DNA from: Betaproteobacteria bacterium
GTDB taxonomy: Bacteria; Pseudomonadota; Gammaproteobacteria; Burkholderiales; SG8-41
Assembly: GCA_900299145.1 (NCBI GenBank)
Contig: OMIN01000082.1
Span: 1 to 50,190 of the forward strand
Length of the DNA: 50,190 nt
Direction of reading: 5' to 3'
Positions within the stretch are counted from its first letter, which is position 1, and every line of letters starts with the position of its first letter. Shown here in pieces: positions 26,322 through 34,496 of this stretch. Position numbers and translations under genes: made by a program. The notes below the pieces were generated by a model, which saw only the letters and a program-made list of their open reading frames with translations, searched no databases and was not told the DNA's origin.

Positions 26322-27536
26322 ATGACGGAATCCAAAAACTGGCGTACTCCGGGCCTGGTCATTGCCTGCGCAGGGCTGGCGATGACTATCGTGCTGGGCA
26401 TAAGGCATGGCTTTGGCCTTTACCTGCAACCCATGACACTCGATTTAGGCATCAGCCGCGAGACGTTTGCCTTCGCCATTGCGCTACAGAACCTGATATA
26501 CGGCTTTTCCCAACCGCTCACCGGCATGATTGCCGACAAATTCGGCGCGGCACGGGTAATGGCTGGCGGCACGGTGCTTTACGCCATCGGGCTGGTGCTG
26601 ATATCGCATTCGACTTCGGGCATGGAACTCAACCTGAGCGCCGGGCTGATTGTCGGCACGGCCATGGGCTGCTGCGGTTTCAGCACGGTGTACGGCGTTA
26701 TCGGCCGCACGGTCGCACCCGAAAAACGCAGCACCGCCATGGGTATCGTCGGTGCTGCGGGCTCGCTTGGCCAGTTTTTGATGCTGCCTTACGGGCAGGT
26801 GCTGATCAATCATTTGGGCTGGCAGCAGGCGCTGCTGGTTCTGGCCGTCACCGTGCTGGTGCTGCTGCCGCTGTCCGCCGCGTTGGTGGAAGACCCCGCT
26901 GCGAGGGAAAAAACGCCCTCAAAACAATCCATTCCAGCGGCGCTGCGCGAGGCGTTCAGCCATCGCGGCTTTATCCTGATGTGCCTTTCCTATACCGTCT
27001 GTGGCTTTCAGTTGCTGTTTGTATCCGTGCATTTTCCGGCATATCTGATCGACCAAAAGATGACGCCAGCCACCGGCATGATCGCGCTGGCGCTGATCGG
27101 GCTGTTCAACACCGCCGGCAGTTACACTTGGGGCTGGCTGGGCGGGCGTTACACCAAGAAATATCTGCTCGCCACACTCTACTTCACACGCGCAATGGTG
27201 GTGATGGCGTTCATTCTTGCGCCGCTGTCGCCGATGTCGGTGTATCTGTTCTCGGCGGCGCTGGGATTTTTATGGCTGGGCACCGCGCCAGTCACCAGCG
27301 CGCTCATCGCGCAGATTTTCGGCCCGCGCTATCTGTCGACGCTGTCTGGCTGCGCCTTCATGTTCCATCAGGTCGGCAGCTTTCTCGGTGTTTGGATCGG
27401 CGGGCGTATTTTCGACACCACGGGTTCCTACACCCTGATGTGGTGGATCATCATAGCCGCCGGCGTCGTGGCCGCGCTGCTGACACTACCGGTGGACGAG
27501 CGGCAAATACCGCGTGCGGCCGGTTCTGTGGCGTAG
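26322..27536 (+). CDS. MFS transporter (monocarboxylate/oxalate-formate antiporter-like)
   Basis: This 404-residue integral membrane protein has 12 predicted transmembrane segments. The loop motif GMIADKFGAARVMAGG between helices 2 and 3 is the MFS A motif, and GWLGGRYTKKYL marks the equivalent in the second half. Similarity of form is to the monocarboxylate and oxalate/formate group. A second open frame in the same region is a GC-rich shadow. It is convergent with the LysR gene (30-base gap). The substrate is unknown. Confidence 0.9.
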   Translation: MTESKNWRTPGLVIACAGLAMTIVLGIRHGFGLYLQPMTLDLGISRETFAFAIALQNLIYGFSQPLTGMIADKFGAARVMAGGTVLYAIGLVLISHSTSGMELNLSAGLIVGTAMGCCGFSTVYGVIGRTVAPEKRSTAMGIVGAAGSLGQFLMLPYGQVLINHLGWQQALLVLAVTVLVLLPLSAALVEDPAAREKTPSKQSIPAALREAFSHRGFILMCLSYTVCGFQLLFVSVHFPAYLIDQKMTPATGMIALALIGLFNTAGSYTWGWLGGRYTKKYLLATLYFTRAMVVMAFILAPLSPMSVYLFSAALGFLWLGTAPVTSALIAQIFGPRYLSTLSGCAFMFHQVGSFLGVWIGGRIFDTTGSYTLMWWIIIAAGVVAALLTLPVDERQIPRAAGSVA

Positions 27537-27566
27537 CTTTGAGCGCGTTCGCAGCACTCTGTCGTT

Positions 27567-28529
27567 TCAGGTCGTAGCGCTGCGCGAACGTCCCGCTTCC
27601 TCGCGCAGCCATGCGCGAAACGCCGCTACTGCGGGCCGCTCATCCGCATGTTCGTTACTCGCCATGTAATAGCCGTCAGGCAGCTTGACCGTTAGATCAA
27701 ACGGCGCTACCAGCTTGCCAGTGGCGATATCCTCGGCCGCCAGTACCGGCATGCTCGCCAGTACGCCCACGGCATCAATGGCCGCTTCGAACGCCAGCAC
27801 CGCGTGGCTGAAATGCGGGCCCTTGTTGGCGTCGACATCGTCGATGCCCGCCTCGCGCAACCACAAGCCCCAGAAGGGTTCGTTGTCGTAAAGCTCGCCG
27901 GTATCGTCGTGCAGCAGCAGATGGTGTTTCAGATCGGCCGCGGTTTTCAGCGGGTTTTCACCGGTCAGCAGCTTCGGGCTGCAGATCGGCGTAATGCTCA
28001 AATCAAGCAGCCGCTCAACCAGAATACCGGTGACATGCCCCCGGCCATAGAGGATCGCCACGTCCGAATCGGCGAGCCATGCTTCGACCGTGGCGCGCTC
28101 GGCGACGTCGCCCTTGCCATCAACGCTGACGCGGCGCATGCGCGCGGTAATACGCACATCAATTTCCGGGTGCGCGGCAATGAAGCGGTGCAGTCGCGGC
28201 ATTAGCCACCGGGAGGCAAACGACGGCGCGGCACTCACCGTCAGAGACCCACCGCCCTGCTGGCTGCGCAGAATGGTTACCGCCTGCGCCATGCAGTCGA
28301 AGCCTTCACCGAGCTTGGGCAGCGCCGCCTTGGCCACATCGGTGAGTTCCAGTGCGCGGTTGTAGCGCCTGAACAATTGCACACCCAGATACTCCTCCAG
28401 CGCGCGGATCTGGTGGCTGACGGCGGCGGAGGTCACGTTCAGCTCGATGGCGGCGCGTTTCACACTCAAATTGCGCGCGGCCGATTCGAAGGCCTTGAGT
28501 GAGTTCAGCGGTGGCAGACGTACCGGCAT
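27567..28529 (-). CDS. LysR-family transcriptional regulator, GcvA-like
   Basis: This 320-residue regulator has an N-terminal winged helix (LNSLKAFESAARNLSVKRAAIELNVTSAAVSHQIRALEE) and the start MPVRLPPLNSL of the GcvA subgroup. The C-terminal two-lobe effector domain begins near SLTVSAAPSFASRWLMPRL. It is divergent from the 71-residue gene at 28710 across an AT-rich gap of 180 bases, so that gene or its own expression is the natural target. Confidence 0.92.
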   Translation of the reverse strand: MPVRLPPLNSLKAFESAARNLSVKRAAIELNVTSAAVSHQIRALEEYLGVQLFRRYNRALELTDVAKAALPKLGEGFDCMAQAVTILRSQQGGGSLTVSAAPSFASRWLMPRLHRFIAAHPEIDVRITARMRRVSVDGKGDVAERATVEAWLADSDVAILYGRGHVTGILVERLLDLSITPICSPKLLTGENPLKTAADLKHHLLLHDDTGELYDNEPFWGLWLREAGIDDVDANKGPHFSHAVLAFEAAIDAVGVLASMPVLAAEDIATGKLVAPFDLTVKLPDGYYMASNEHADERPAVAAFRAWLREEAGRSRSATT

Positions 28530-28709
28530 GATTTCACCTCTTTTTCGCAGATTAAATTTATCTCAATTGAATCTGGATTATAAGTCAGTTGATGCGATGC
28601 AACAAATTCTGCAAACTACAGTCTATGGATTAGCAGTAAGTAATTGAACTTTAATAGTTAATGCAAATCCGTTGGAAATGACACATTTAAATAAAAAAGG
28701 AGACTCAGC
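28530..28709. promoter_or_regulatory. AT-rich divergent control region of the LysR gene
   Basis: This 180-base gap is clearly more AT-rich than its surroundings. TCAATTGA at 28563-28570 is a short dyad that might serve LysR binding, and a weak copy of the border motif is at 28636-28660. I cannot place -10/-35 boxes with confidence. Confidence 0.4.
28636..28660 (+). repeat. Dispersed AT-rich border motif, weak copy 17
   Basis: GTAAGTAATTGAACTTTAA matches the core at 11 of the first 12 positions, then drifts. It lies in the divergent gap between the LysR gene and the 71-residue gene. It might be a decayed copy or chance in AT-rich DNA. Confidence 0.4.
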
Positions 28710-28925
28710 ATGGAAAAGACGTTTAAATCACCCGAAAGTTCAGAATTATATAAAAAAATTTATGCATTGAACTTGTCCCCCTTGGCGCGGGAAGAAGCCG
28801 TGGGCGCACTGAAAATTGCACAAGCCCTCGTCGGTACTGCGTTCTGGGTAGTGAGCAAGTTGCGTAAATTGGGTTCCGTGGCCCCGGCAACCGGCGCTAC
28901 TGTCGGCAAGTTGAAGCATCAGTAA
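28710..28925 (+). CDS. Small hypothetical protein (71 aa)
   Basis: I do not recognise this protein. It has an excellent ribosome site (AGGAG 9 bases before the ATG). It has a charged N-terminus (MEKTFKSPESSELYKKIYA), a helix-like middle (PLAREEAVGALKIAQALVGTAFWVVSKLRK) with an amphipathic/hydrophobic stretch, and a basic tail KLKHQ. It is divergent from the LysR gene, so it may be regulated by it. The amphipathic middle suggests membrane or protein association. Confidence 0.65.
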   Translation: MEKTFKSPESSELYKKIYALNLSPLAREEAVGALKIAQALVGTAFWVVSKLRKLGSVAPATGATVGKLKHQ

Positions 28926-29030
28926 CGGGATAGCCGCGACCGCGCGGCGGTACAGCTAGAATGGTTACCGCCGCGTCGTGTGATCAGCCGTAAGGGATAC
29001 GAACCGGACAAGCCGTGATGCGATTTGAGC

Positions 29031-29648
29031 TCAGGGCTGTGCTGTTCTGTCGCGCACGCGGTCAAATTCGGCGAGGATCATGTCGGTCAAGTCCGTCGGC
29101 ATCGGCACCAGCCGTGCCCGCAGCACACCGGCAAGCTCCTCGCGCGTATCGGCGGGCATGCGTTCGTATTCCTCGCGCGCCTCGGCAGCGATACGCTGCT
29201 TGCGCGCCATCGGCAAATTGTTCAATGCCTCGTGCGCCTGCCGTACCGCCGAGGCTTTCACCGCCAGATCCGCGATGATCGAGGGCACTTCCGGGGCGTT
29301 TTTAGGATCCTGCAGAATCCGCCGCACGTGCTGATAGACCTCATCGCGCTGCCCTTCCGTTAAGTACACAAACCCTTCATCGATCAGCCGCCGCAATTGC
29401 GTATCGTCCATACCCAGCGGGTAGCCCGGCTGAGCGGACACCGGCGGACGCGCATTGGACGGCGCTGTGGCGCGATCCACTGAAGATTCAATACCCGCGC
29501 TGATCACCTTGTCGCGCACGGCGCGCAGCAACAACAGCGTCAGCGGATCCAGCGCATAGGCAGGCAGGCACAACAAGCCCGCAAGCAGACCGACCATCAG
29601 GCGGCGTGGCAAACGCAATCGCGACCGAAATCCACTTCCACGCTTCAT
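29031..29648 (-). CDS. Hypothetical secreted protein (205 aa)
   Basis: I do not recognise a family. A signal sequence is visible (LMVGLLAGLLCLPAYA, about residues 17-32). The mature part is rich in charged helix (EVYQHVRRILQDPKNAPEVP, ARKQRIAAEAREEYERMPAD) and ends in RVRDRTAQP. GAGGAG upstream of the ATG at 29648 supports the start. It is probably a periplasmic helical protein. It stands alone, with motif copy 7 upstream in the opposite orientation. Confidence 0.75.
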   Translation of the reverse strand: MKRGSGFRSRLRLPRRLMVGLLAGLLCLPAYALDPLTLLLLRAVRDKVISAGIESSVDRATAPSNARPPVSAQPGYPLGMDDTQLRRLIDEGFVYLTEGQRDEVYQHVRRILQDPKNAPEVPSIIADLAVKASAVRQAHEALNNLPMARKQRIAAEAREEYERMPADTREELAGVLRARLVPMPTDLTDMILAEFDRVRDRTAQP

Positions 29649-29699
29649 GCGCGATGCTCCTCGTCACTACGCGGTTCATTGGAAATCACCACATAGTTT

Positions 29700-29729
29700 A
29701 TAAGTCTTTGTTTTTATTATTAAATAATG
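29700..29729 (+). repeat. Dispersed AT-rich border motif, copy 7
   Basis: The core at 29700-29718 reads ATAAGTCTTTGTTTTTATT. It lies between two minus-strand genes and points opposite to their transcription. Confidence 0.85.
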
Positions 29730-29788
29730 CGGGGACGGAAGCTGTCAAGCAGTGCGCGCCAGCGCCCTGCTTAGCTGTTGCGCAAACC

Positions 29789-30751
29789 TCAATCCGCCTT
29801 GATGCCGGCCTGCTTGATGACGCGCCCCCACATCGCCACTTCTTCGATGATCACTTTCCTGAAATGCTCGGGCGAACTCGCCACCACATCCGCGCCATCC
29901 TTGGCGAAACGTTCAACGATATCCGGCGAACGCGCGGCACGAACCATGTGTTCGTTGAGTATTTTGATTATCGGCGCAGGCGTTGCCACTGGCGCCACCA
30001 CCCCGACCCAGCTTTCAAACTGATACGGCACGCCGGATTCCAGCACTGTCGGAATATTCGGCAGCATGGGCAGGCGCTTGGGACTGGTCACCGCCAGCAC
30101 GCGCATGCGCCCCGAATTGACGTAACTCACCGCCGCCACCACCGCCAGCCCGCTCATGTCGACCTCTCCCGACATCAGCGCGATCAGCGCCGGGCCACCG
30201 CCCTTGTACGGCACGTGTACAAACTTGACGCCGGTTTGTGTCGCCAGCAATTCGACGCCCAAATGCGTGAGCGTACCGGCGCCGGAAGTGCCGAATTTGA
30301 TGGTGCCGGGATTTTGTTTCGCGAGCGCGATCAGTTCGCGCACGTTTTTCGCCGGGACCGACGGATGCACCGCGATCATGCTGGGCGACGACGCAATCAG
30401 CGACACGGCCGCGAAATCCTTCTCCGGGTCATAGCCGAGTTTGGAGAACATCGACACATTCGCCACCAGCCCTACGGTGTTGGCAAGCAGCGTATAGCCA
30501 TCGCCAGGCGCACGCGCCACCAGTTCGGTACCCAAATTGGTGGACGCGCCGGGACGCGCTTCAAGCACCACGCTCTGACCGATGCTCTCGCTCATTCGGG
30601 GTGCGATCACGCGCATGATGGTATCGATGCTGCCGCCGGGCGGCACCGGCACGATCACGCGAATGGGCTTCACCGGAAACGTACCGGTCTGCGCCGTAGC
30701 CGCCATGCTAACGGCCAGCATTCCCAGTCCCAGAACTGCCATTGGTTGCAT
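29789..30751 (-). CDS. Bug-family (TctC) substrate-binding protein
   Basis: The protein has 320 residues. Signal segment MAVLGLGMLAVSMAATAQ, then FPVKPIRVIVPVPPGGSID, LEARPGASTNLGTE, GDGYTLLANT, HVPYKGGGPALIALMSG, PNIPTVLESGVPY. Start ATG 30751; an earlier GTG at 30778 directly follows the stop of the gene upstream. It is the second of two tandem Bug genes, possibly a duplication, though their sequences have diverged well. Confidence 0.9.
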   Translation of the reverse strand: MQPMAVLGLGMLAVSMAATAQTGTFPVKPIRVIVPVPPGGSIDTIMRVIAPRMSESIGQSVVLEARPGASTNLGTELVARAPGDGYTLLANTVGLVANVSMFSKLGYDPEKDFAAVSLIASSPSMIAVHPSVPAKNVRELIALAKQNPGTIKFGTSGAGTLTHLGVELLATQTGVKFVHVPYKGGGPALIALMSGEVDMSGLAVVAAVSYVNSGRMRVLAVTSPKRLPMLPNIPTVLESGVPYQFESWVGVVAPVATPAPIIKILNEHMVRAARSPDIVERFAKDGADVVASSPEHFRKVIIEEVAMWGRVIKQAGIKAD

Positions 30752-30778
30752 CACGTGTCGCTCACGCGTTAACCGCAC

Positions 30779-31783
30779 CTAACCTTGGATCTTGATATTC
30801 GACTCGCGCAGGATTTTCGCCCAGCGGTCATGCTCGACGCGCATGCGCCGTTCAACGTCTTCGGCGGTGCCGCCCGCTACTGCCATGCCCTGCGCGTCCA
30901 GCGTCTTGCGTAAGTCGGCATCCTGAAACATTTTGTTCATTTCACCGTTCAGCCGCGCAATCACCGCTGATGGCATGCCCTTGGGCGCAACAAACGCAAA
31001 CCAGGATTCCACGTCAAAGCCGGGTACGGTTTCGGACAGCGCGGGAATGGCCTTTTGTGCGGGCCAACGTTGCGCGGTGCTTACCGCCACTGCGCGCAAG
31101 CGCCCCGCCTGTACGTATGGCAGCACCGGTAGCATGCCGGTCATCATCACTTGCGTCTGACCGGATAGCAGATCGGTCATGCCCAACCCCGTGCTTTTGT
31201 ACGGCACGTGCAGCATGCGCATTTGCGTGAGGCTCATCAGATATTCCATCGCCAGATGCGTAAGACTGCCCACGCCGGGCACCACGAACGACAATTGCCC
31301 TGGCCGCTCGCGCACGAAGGCGATTAATTCCTTTGCCGTTTTTGGCGGAATCGACGGGTGAACCACCAGTGTCAGGGGCGAATAACCCACGCGGATCACG
31401 CCACTCAATCCCCCGATAACGTCATACGGCGGTTTGTGCGCGGCAATGGTCGCGGGCACGCTGCCGGAAATCAGCATCAAGGTATAGCCGTCCGGCGCGG
31501 CCTTCACCGCCATGCCGATGCCGATCAGCCCGCCCCCGCCGCCACGATTGTCCACCACGAATTGCTGCCCCAGCGCATCGCCGAGCTTGGCCGACATGAT
31601 GCGGGCCACGCTGTCGCTGCCGCCGCCCGCGGCCATCGGCACGATGACACGTACCGCTTTCATTGGCCATGACTGCGGCTGCGCCACAGTGCACGCCAAC
31701 GCCCCCACCACACCACTCGCAACGCGCACACAAAAAACACGGGGCGAACCGGTTGAAATGCCAGCCCGCCCCGCGCGATTCAC
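30779..31783 (-). CDS. Bug-family (TctC) substrate-binding protein
   Basis: The protein has 334 residues, with the usual order: signal segment VASGVVGALACTVAQ, SWPMKAVRVIVPMAAGGGSD, VDNRGGGGGLIGIGM, APDGYTLMLISG, HVPYKSTGLGMTDLLSG, KAIPALSETVPGFD. A GTG at 31783 is chosen; a TTG at 31801 just after the VOC stop is an alternative. The VOC gene stops a few bases before it, so the VOC gene and the two Bug genes are one operon. Confidence 0.88.
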   Translation of the reverse strand: MNRAGRAGISTGSPRVFCVRVASGVVGALACTVAQPQSWPMKAVRVIVPMAAGGGSDSVARIMSAKLGDALGQQFVVDNRGGGGGLIGIGMAVKAAPDGYTLMLISGSVPATIAAHKPPYDVIGGLSGVIRVGYSPLTLVVHPSIPPKTAKELIAFVRERPGQLSFVVPGVGSLTHLAMEYLMSLTQMRMLHVPYKSTGLGMTDLLSGQTQVMMTGMLPVLPYVQAGRLRAVAVSTAQRWPAQKAIPALSETVPGFDVESWFAFVAPKGMPSAVIARLNGEMNKMFQDADLRKTLDAQGMAVAGGTAEDVERRMRVEHDRWAKILRESNIKIQG

Positions 31784-31801
31784 GTCAGAATCCGGTTGCA
31801 A

Positions 31802-32695
31802 TTAGCTGTTATGCGGCGTCGCCCACTGCCCGGCGTCGTAGCCGGGACGGTAGTTGCGGTTGGTCTGCACCGGGTTGCGGTTGACCAGCGGCCGCCCGTA
31901 CAGCGGATGCGTGATGCTGCGCACCTCGTGCTCGATGCTGTAGAGGAACTTGCCGTCGGCCGGATCGACGATATCCTTGAAGCGGTATTGATACTGATCG
32001 CTTTCCTCGGTGATCAGATTGTGATCCTTCAGCCATTTGTGCGGGCCGGAGAAATCGGCAATATAGATTTGCAGATGGTGGCCATCGTATTCCGGAAGCG
32101 GCTTGCTGGTCTCGCGGAAAATCAGATACTGATGATGGCCGACCATAACGTGTGCGGCGCGCCCTGCCGGTTCGTCTTTCACCTTCGACGGCGCCTTGAT
32201 CACCTGATTATAAAAACGCGCGATGCCATCGGCAGCGCCAGCGGGCACGTCAAATTCAACGTACGGGATGCCCAATTGCGTGCCGCCAAAGCGCGAGGGA
32301 TCGGGCTCGTATACCTTGAACTTGTTGCCCCACGGACACGTGGTTTCGACATATTCGCCGCAATTCTTGTACGCAAATTTAGTGTTGGCAAGCTTGGGAG
32401 CGACATATTCCAGCCGCCGCAACAGCGCCGCGCGGTCGGGCTGCACAATGCCGGTGTGGCCACGCAGCACCTGCGTGCCGCGATTGGGCATGTGGATCTG
32501 GCTGCGGCCGATGTTCACCCACATGTTTTCCAGCCCAGTCATAATGTACGGGTCACGCGTCAAGCCCATGCCGCTGATGTAAAACAGCACGGCAGTTGTT
32601 TGATCCGGCACCATGGTGTTGGTGTGCTCCAGCCAAATTGAATTGCCGATGTCTTCCGCCGCGCGGTCAAATGCCGGGCGAGTGTTGTTGTCCAT
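31802..32695 (-). CDS. VOC-superfamily (glyoxalase/dioxygenase-fold) protein
   Basis: The protein has 297 residues, probably two beta-alpha-beta-beta-beta modules. The first has SIWLEHTNTMVPDQ and IGRSQIHMPNRG; the second contains VGHHQYLIFRE and HHLQIYIADFSG, whose histidines and glutamate could bind metal. AAGGAGC upstream of the ATG at 32695 sets the start. It is a likely extradiol-type or isomerase/lyase enzyme. The reaction is not known. Confidence 0.75.
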   Translation of the reverse strand: MDNNTRPAFDRAAEDIGNSIWLEHTNTMVPDQTTAVLFYISGMGLTRDPYIMTGLENMWVNIGRSQIHMPNRGTQVLRGHTGIVQPDRAALLRRLEYVAPKLANTKFAYKNCGEYVETTCPWGNKFKVYEPDPSRFGGTQLGIPYVEFDVPAGAADGIARFYNQVIKAPSKVKDEPAGRAAHVMVGHHQYLIFRETSKPLPEYDGHHLQIYIADFSGPHKWLKDHNLITEESDQYQYRFKDIVDPADGKFLYSIEHEVRSITHPLYGRPLVNRNPVQTNRNYRPGYDAGQWATPHNS

Positions 32696-33053
32696 GCCGT
32701 GCTCCTTGAAGGTTTCCTGGTTAATTAGTGGGATACAGACCAAGTCTGGGCTGTAGTTTAAGGGTCCCGGATTTTCGGCCTGCGCTGGAATGCATCGCTG
32801 GCCAAACCGGTTAGCTGGCGGATTTTAACGCGAAGTGGCGCCGTCCACTTTCCCGTCACGGCGCCCGTCAGATGAACGGCGGCTTCTCCCCTATTCCGCT
32901 AGCCGCGCCATTGAATGCCTGAAAAAGAACCTGATAACTATCTGTTTTTATTATGAAACTTCTTGACTCACCCCATATGCCTGATTGCTTCGAGCACGCG
33001 AAGCGGCTACCATGAAGACCACCGGCGACCAGACGCCAACGAGGGGATAAAAC
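32696..33053. other. Divergent intergenic region (358 bases)
   Basis: This gap between the VOC gene and the small 100-residue gene holds border motif copy 8 (32934-32962) and the ribosome site GAGGGG before 33054. I see no other gene, RNA fold or clear promoter. Confidence 0.5.
32934..32962 (+). repeat. Dispersed AT-rich border motif, copy 8
   Basis: The core at 32934-32952 reads ATAACTATCTGTTTTTATT. It lies in a divergent gap about 100 bases upstream of the small gene at 33054. Confidence 0.9.
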
Positions 33054-33356
33054 ATGAGCGACGAAGAAGCTAAAACCAAGGTCATCATTTTGACGAGCAA
33101 CTATCGCATCCGGGGGCAAATTCACCTGCAGCCGGGCGCGCGCGTGACCGATTTCATGATCGATTCCAAAAATTTCGTCGCGGTAACCCACGTGGAAATC
33201 TGGGGGCACGACGGCCGGCTCATCATGGCGGCCCCGTTCATCAACGTCAGCCGCGATCATATCGAAATCATCACACCCGACGTTGCGCCACCATCAGCCG
33301 CTGCGTTGCAGGCTGCCCCCAACCGCGCCCTGACACTGAATGTAACCCATCCGTAA
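33054..33356 (+). CDS. Small beta-rich protein (100 aa), function unknown
   Basis: I do not recognise a named function. Alternating strands (KVIILTSNYRIRGQIHL, FMIDSKNFVAVTHVEIW, RLIMAAPFINVSRDHIEII) suggest a small five-stranded barrel of Sm-like form (inference). The N-terminus is acidic and the C-terminus proline/alanine rich. GAGGGG before ATG supports it. Its stop TAA lies within motif copy 9, and it is convergent with the CobW gene. It stands alone between two motif copies. Confidence 0.7.
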   Translation: MSDEEAKTKVIILTSNYRIRGQIHLQPGARVTDFMIDSKNFVAVTHVEIWGHDGRLIMAAPFINVSRDHIEIITPDVAPPSAAALQAAPNRALTLNVTHP

Positions 33357-33380
33357 CTATTTGATTTAATTAAATTTTAT
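33353..33380 (+). repeat. Dispersed AT-rich border motif, copy 9 (overlaps a stop codon)
   Basis: The core at 33353-33371 reads GTAACTATTTGATTTAATT. Its TAA at 33354-33356 is the stop of the small gene. The motif lies between two convergent genes only 29 bases apart, where a promoter role is unlikely. Confidence 0.9.
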
Positions 33381-33385
33381 GTGCG

Positions 33386-34456
33386 TTACGCCGGCACGGC
33401 AGCGACCGACGCAATCGCCGAGAATAGGTTATTCACCGTCTGTTGTGTGATGCCGCGCGTGATGAACACGATGCGCGTTTCGTGGTCGTCGCTCGGCCAT
33501 TTTTCCAGTTCGATGGGCGGGTGAAAGAGGTGCTGCACCCCCTGCAAAATGAGCGGCCCCTTGTGCCCCGCCACGTTGACAAGGCCCTTCACGCGAAAGA
33601 GATCAGCACCACGCAGCGTGCCCAACACTTCCATGCACTGCGAAAACGACGCCCACGTAAACGGCTCCTTGAAGCGCAGGCAGAACGAAATCACGCTGGT
33701 GTCGTGACGGTGGGAATGACCGTGCTCGTCTTTGCCGTAATGGCCGTGATCGTGTTCATGCTCCTCCGGCCCCATCCAGCGCTCGACGTCTTCCAGCCGC
33801 GACTGCATGCTGCGCAGCGCCACATCGATCAGAAATGCGAGTTCGATTTCACCGTTGATCGCGCGCTTCACCGGGGCACGCGGGTTAAGTTTTTGTAGCG
33901 CTGCCTCGAGCGCTGCGGCTTTGGCCTCGTCGACGAGATCTGTCTTGGTAATCACCAGACGATCCGCCAGCGCCGCCTGCTTCACCGGTTCCGACAGCGT
34001 ATTCAACTGCTCAAGGCCGTTCACCGCATCGACCAGCGTCACCACGCAATCCAGCCGGTATTGCGACTGCAGCATGGTGTCGGTCATCAGCGTCTGCATC
34101 ACCGGCGCGGGGTCCGCCAGCCCGGTGGTTTCAATCACCAGCCGGTCGAAATCCATGATCACGCCGTTGCGCCGCTTGATGAACAGATCGCGCATGGTTT
34201 CCTGCAAGTCACCGCGCAGCACGCAACACAGACAGCCATTGTTGAGCAACATCATCTGCTCGGACGACACCTCTACAAGATCGTTGTCGATCGCTTGTTC
34301 GCCGAGTTCGTTGACGATCACCGCGACCTTGTTCATGTCGGGGCGCTTCAATAGCTTGTTGACCAACGTGGTTTTGCCGCTGCCTAAAAAACCGGTGATG
34401 ACACTCACCGGAATTCTTCCAGAGAGCGCGCTACGGCCTAAAACGGGAGCTTCCAT
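33386..34456 (-). CDS. CobW/YjiA-family GTP-dependent metallochaperone
   Basis: The protein has 356 residues. N-terminal P-loop GFLGSGKTTLVNKLL, the metal-binding GCLCC motif near 75, ETTGLADPAPV, and TKTDLVD for guanine recognition make up the GTPase domain (about 15-200). A histidine-rich linker (EEHEHDHGHYGKDEHGHSHR) binds zinc or nickel, followed by the C-terminal CobW_C domain. It should deliver a metal to client enzymes. It lies 40 bases after the LVIVD-repeat gene's coding start side, in the same direction. Confidence 0.92.
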   Translation of the reverse strand: MEAPVLGRSALSGRIPVSVITGFLGSGKTTLVNKLLKRPDMNKVAVIVNELGEQAIDNDLVEVSSEQMMLLNNGCLCCVLRGDLQETMRDLFIKRRNGVIMDFDRLVIETTGLADPAPVMQTLMTDTMLQSQYRLDCVVTLVDAVNGLEQLNTLSEPVKQAALADRLVITKTDLVDEAKAAALEAALQKLNPRAPVKRAINGEIELAFLIDVALRSMQSRLEDVERWMGPEEHEHDHGHYGKDEHGHSHRHDTSVISFCLRFKEPFTWASFSQCMEVLGTLRGADLFRVKGLVNVAGHKGPLILQGVQHLFHPPIELEKWPSDDHETRIVFITRGITQQTVNNLFSAIASVAAVPA

Positions 34457-34496
34457 GTTTGCGTAATAATTGAGAAGTTAGGCGTGAGGCGCGTGG

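Noticed and set aside
26279-27577. A 432-codon frame over the MFS gene
   Set aside because: It is in another frame, full of arginine, histidine and alanine, with no membrane segments. The MFS frame has clear family motifs.
29606-30772. A 388-codon plus-strand frame over the Bug gene
   Set aside because: It is antisense to a clear Bug protein and has a composition typical of shadow frames.
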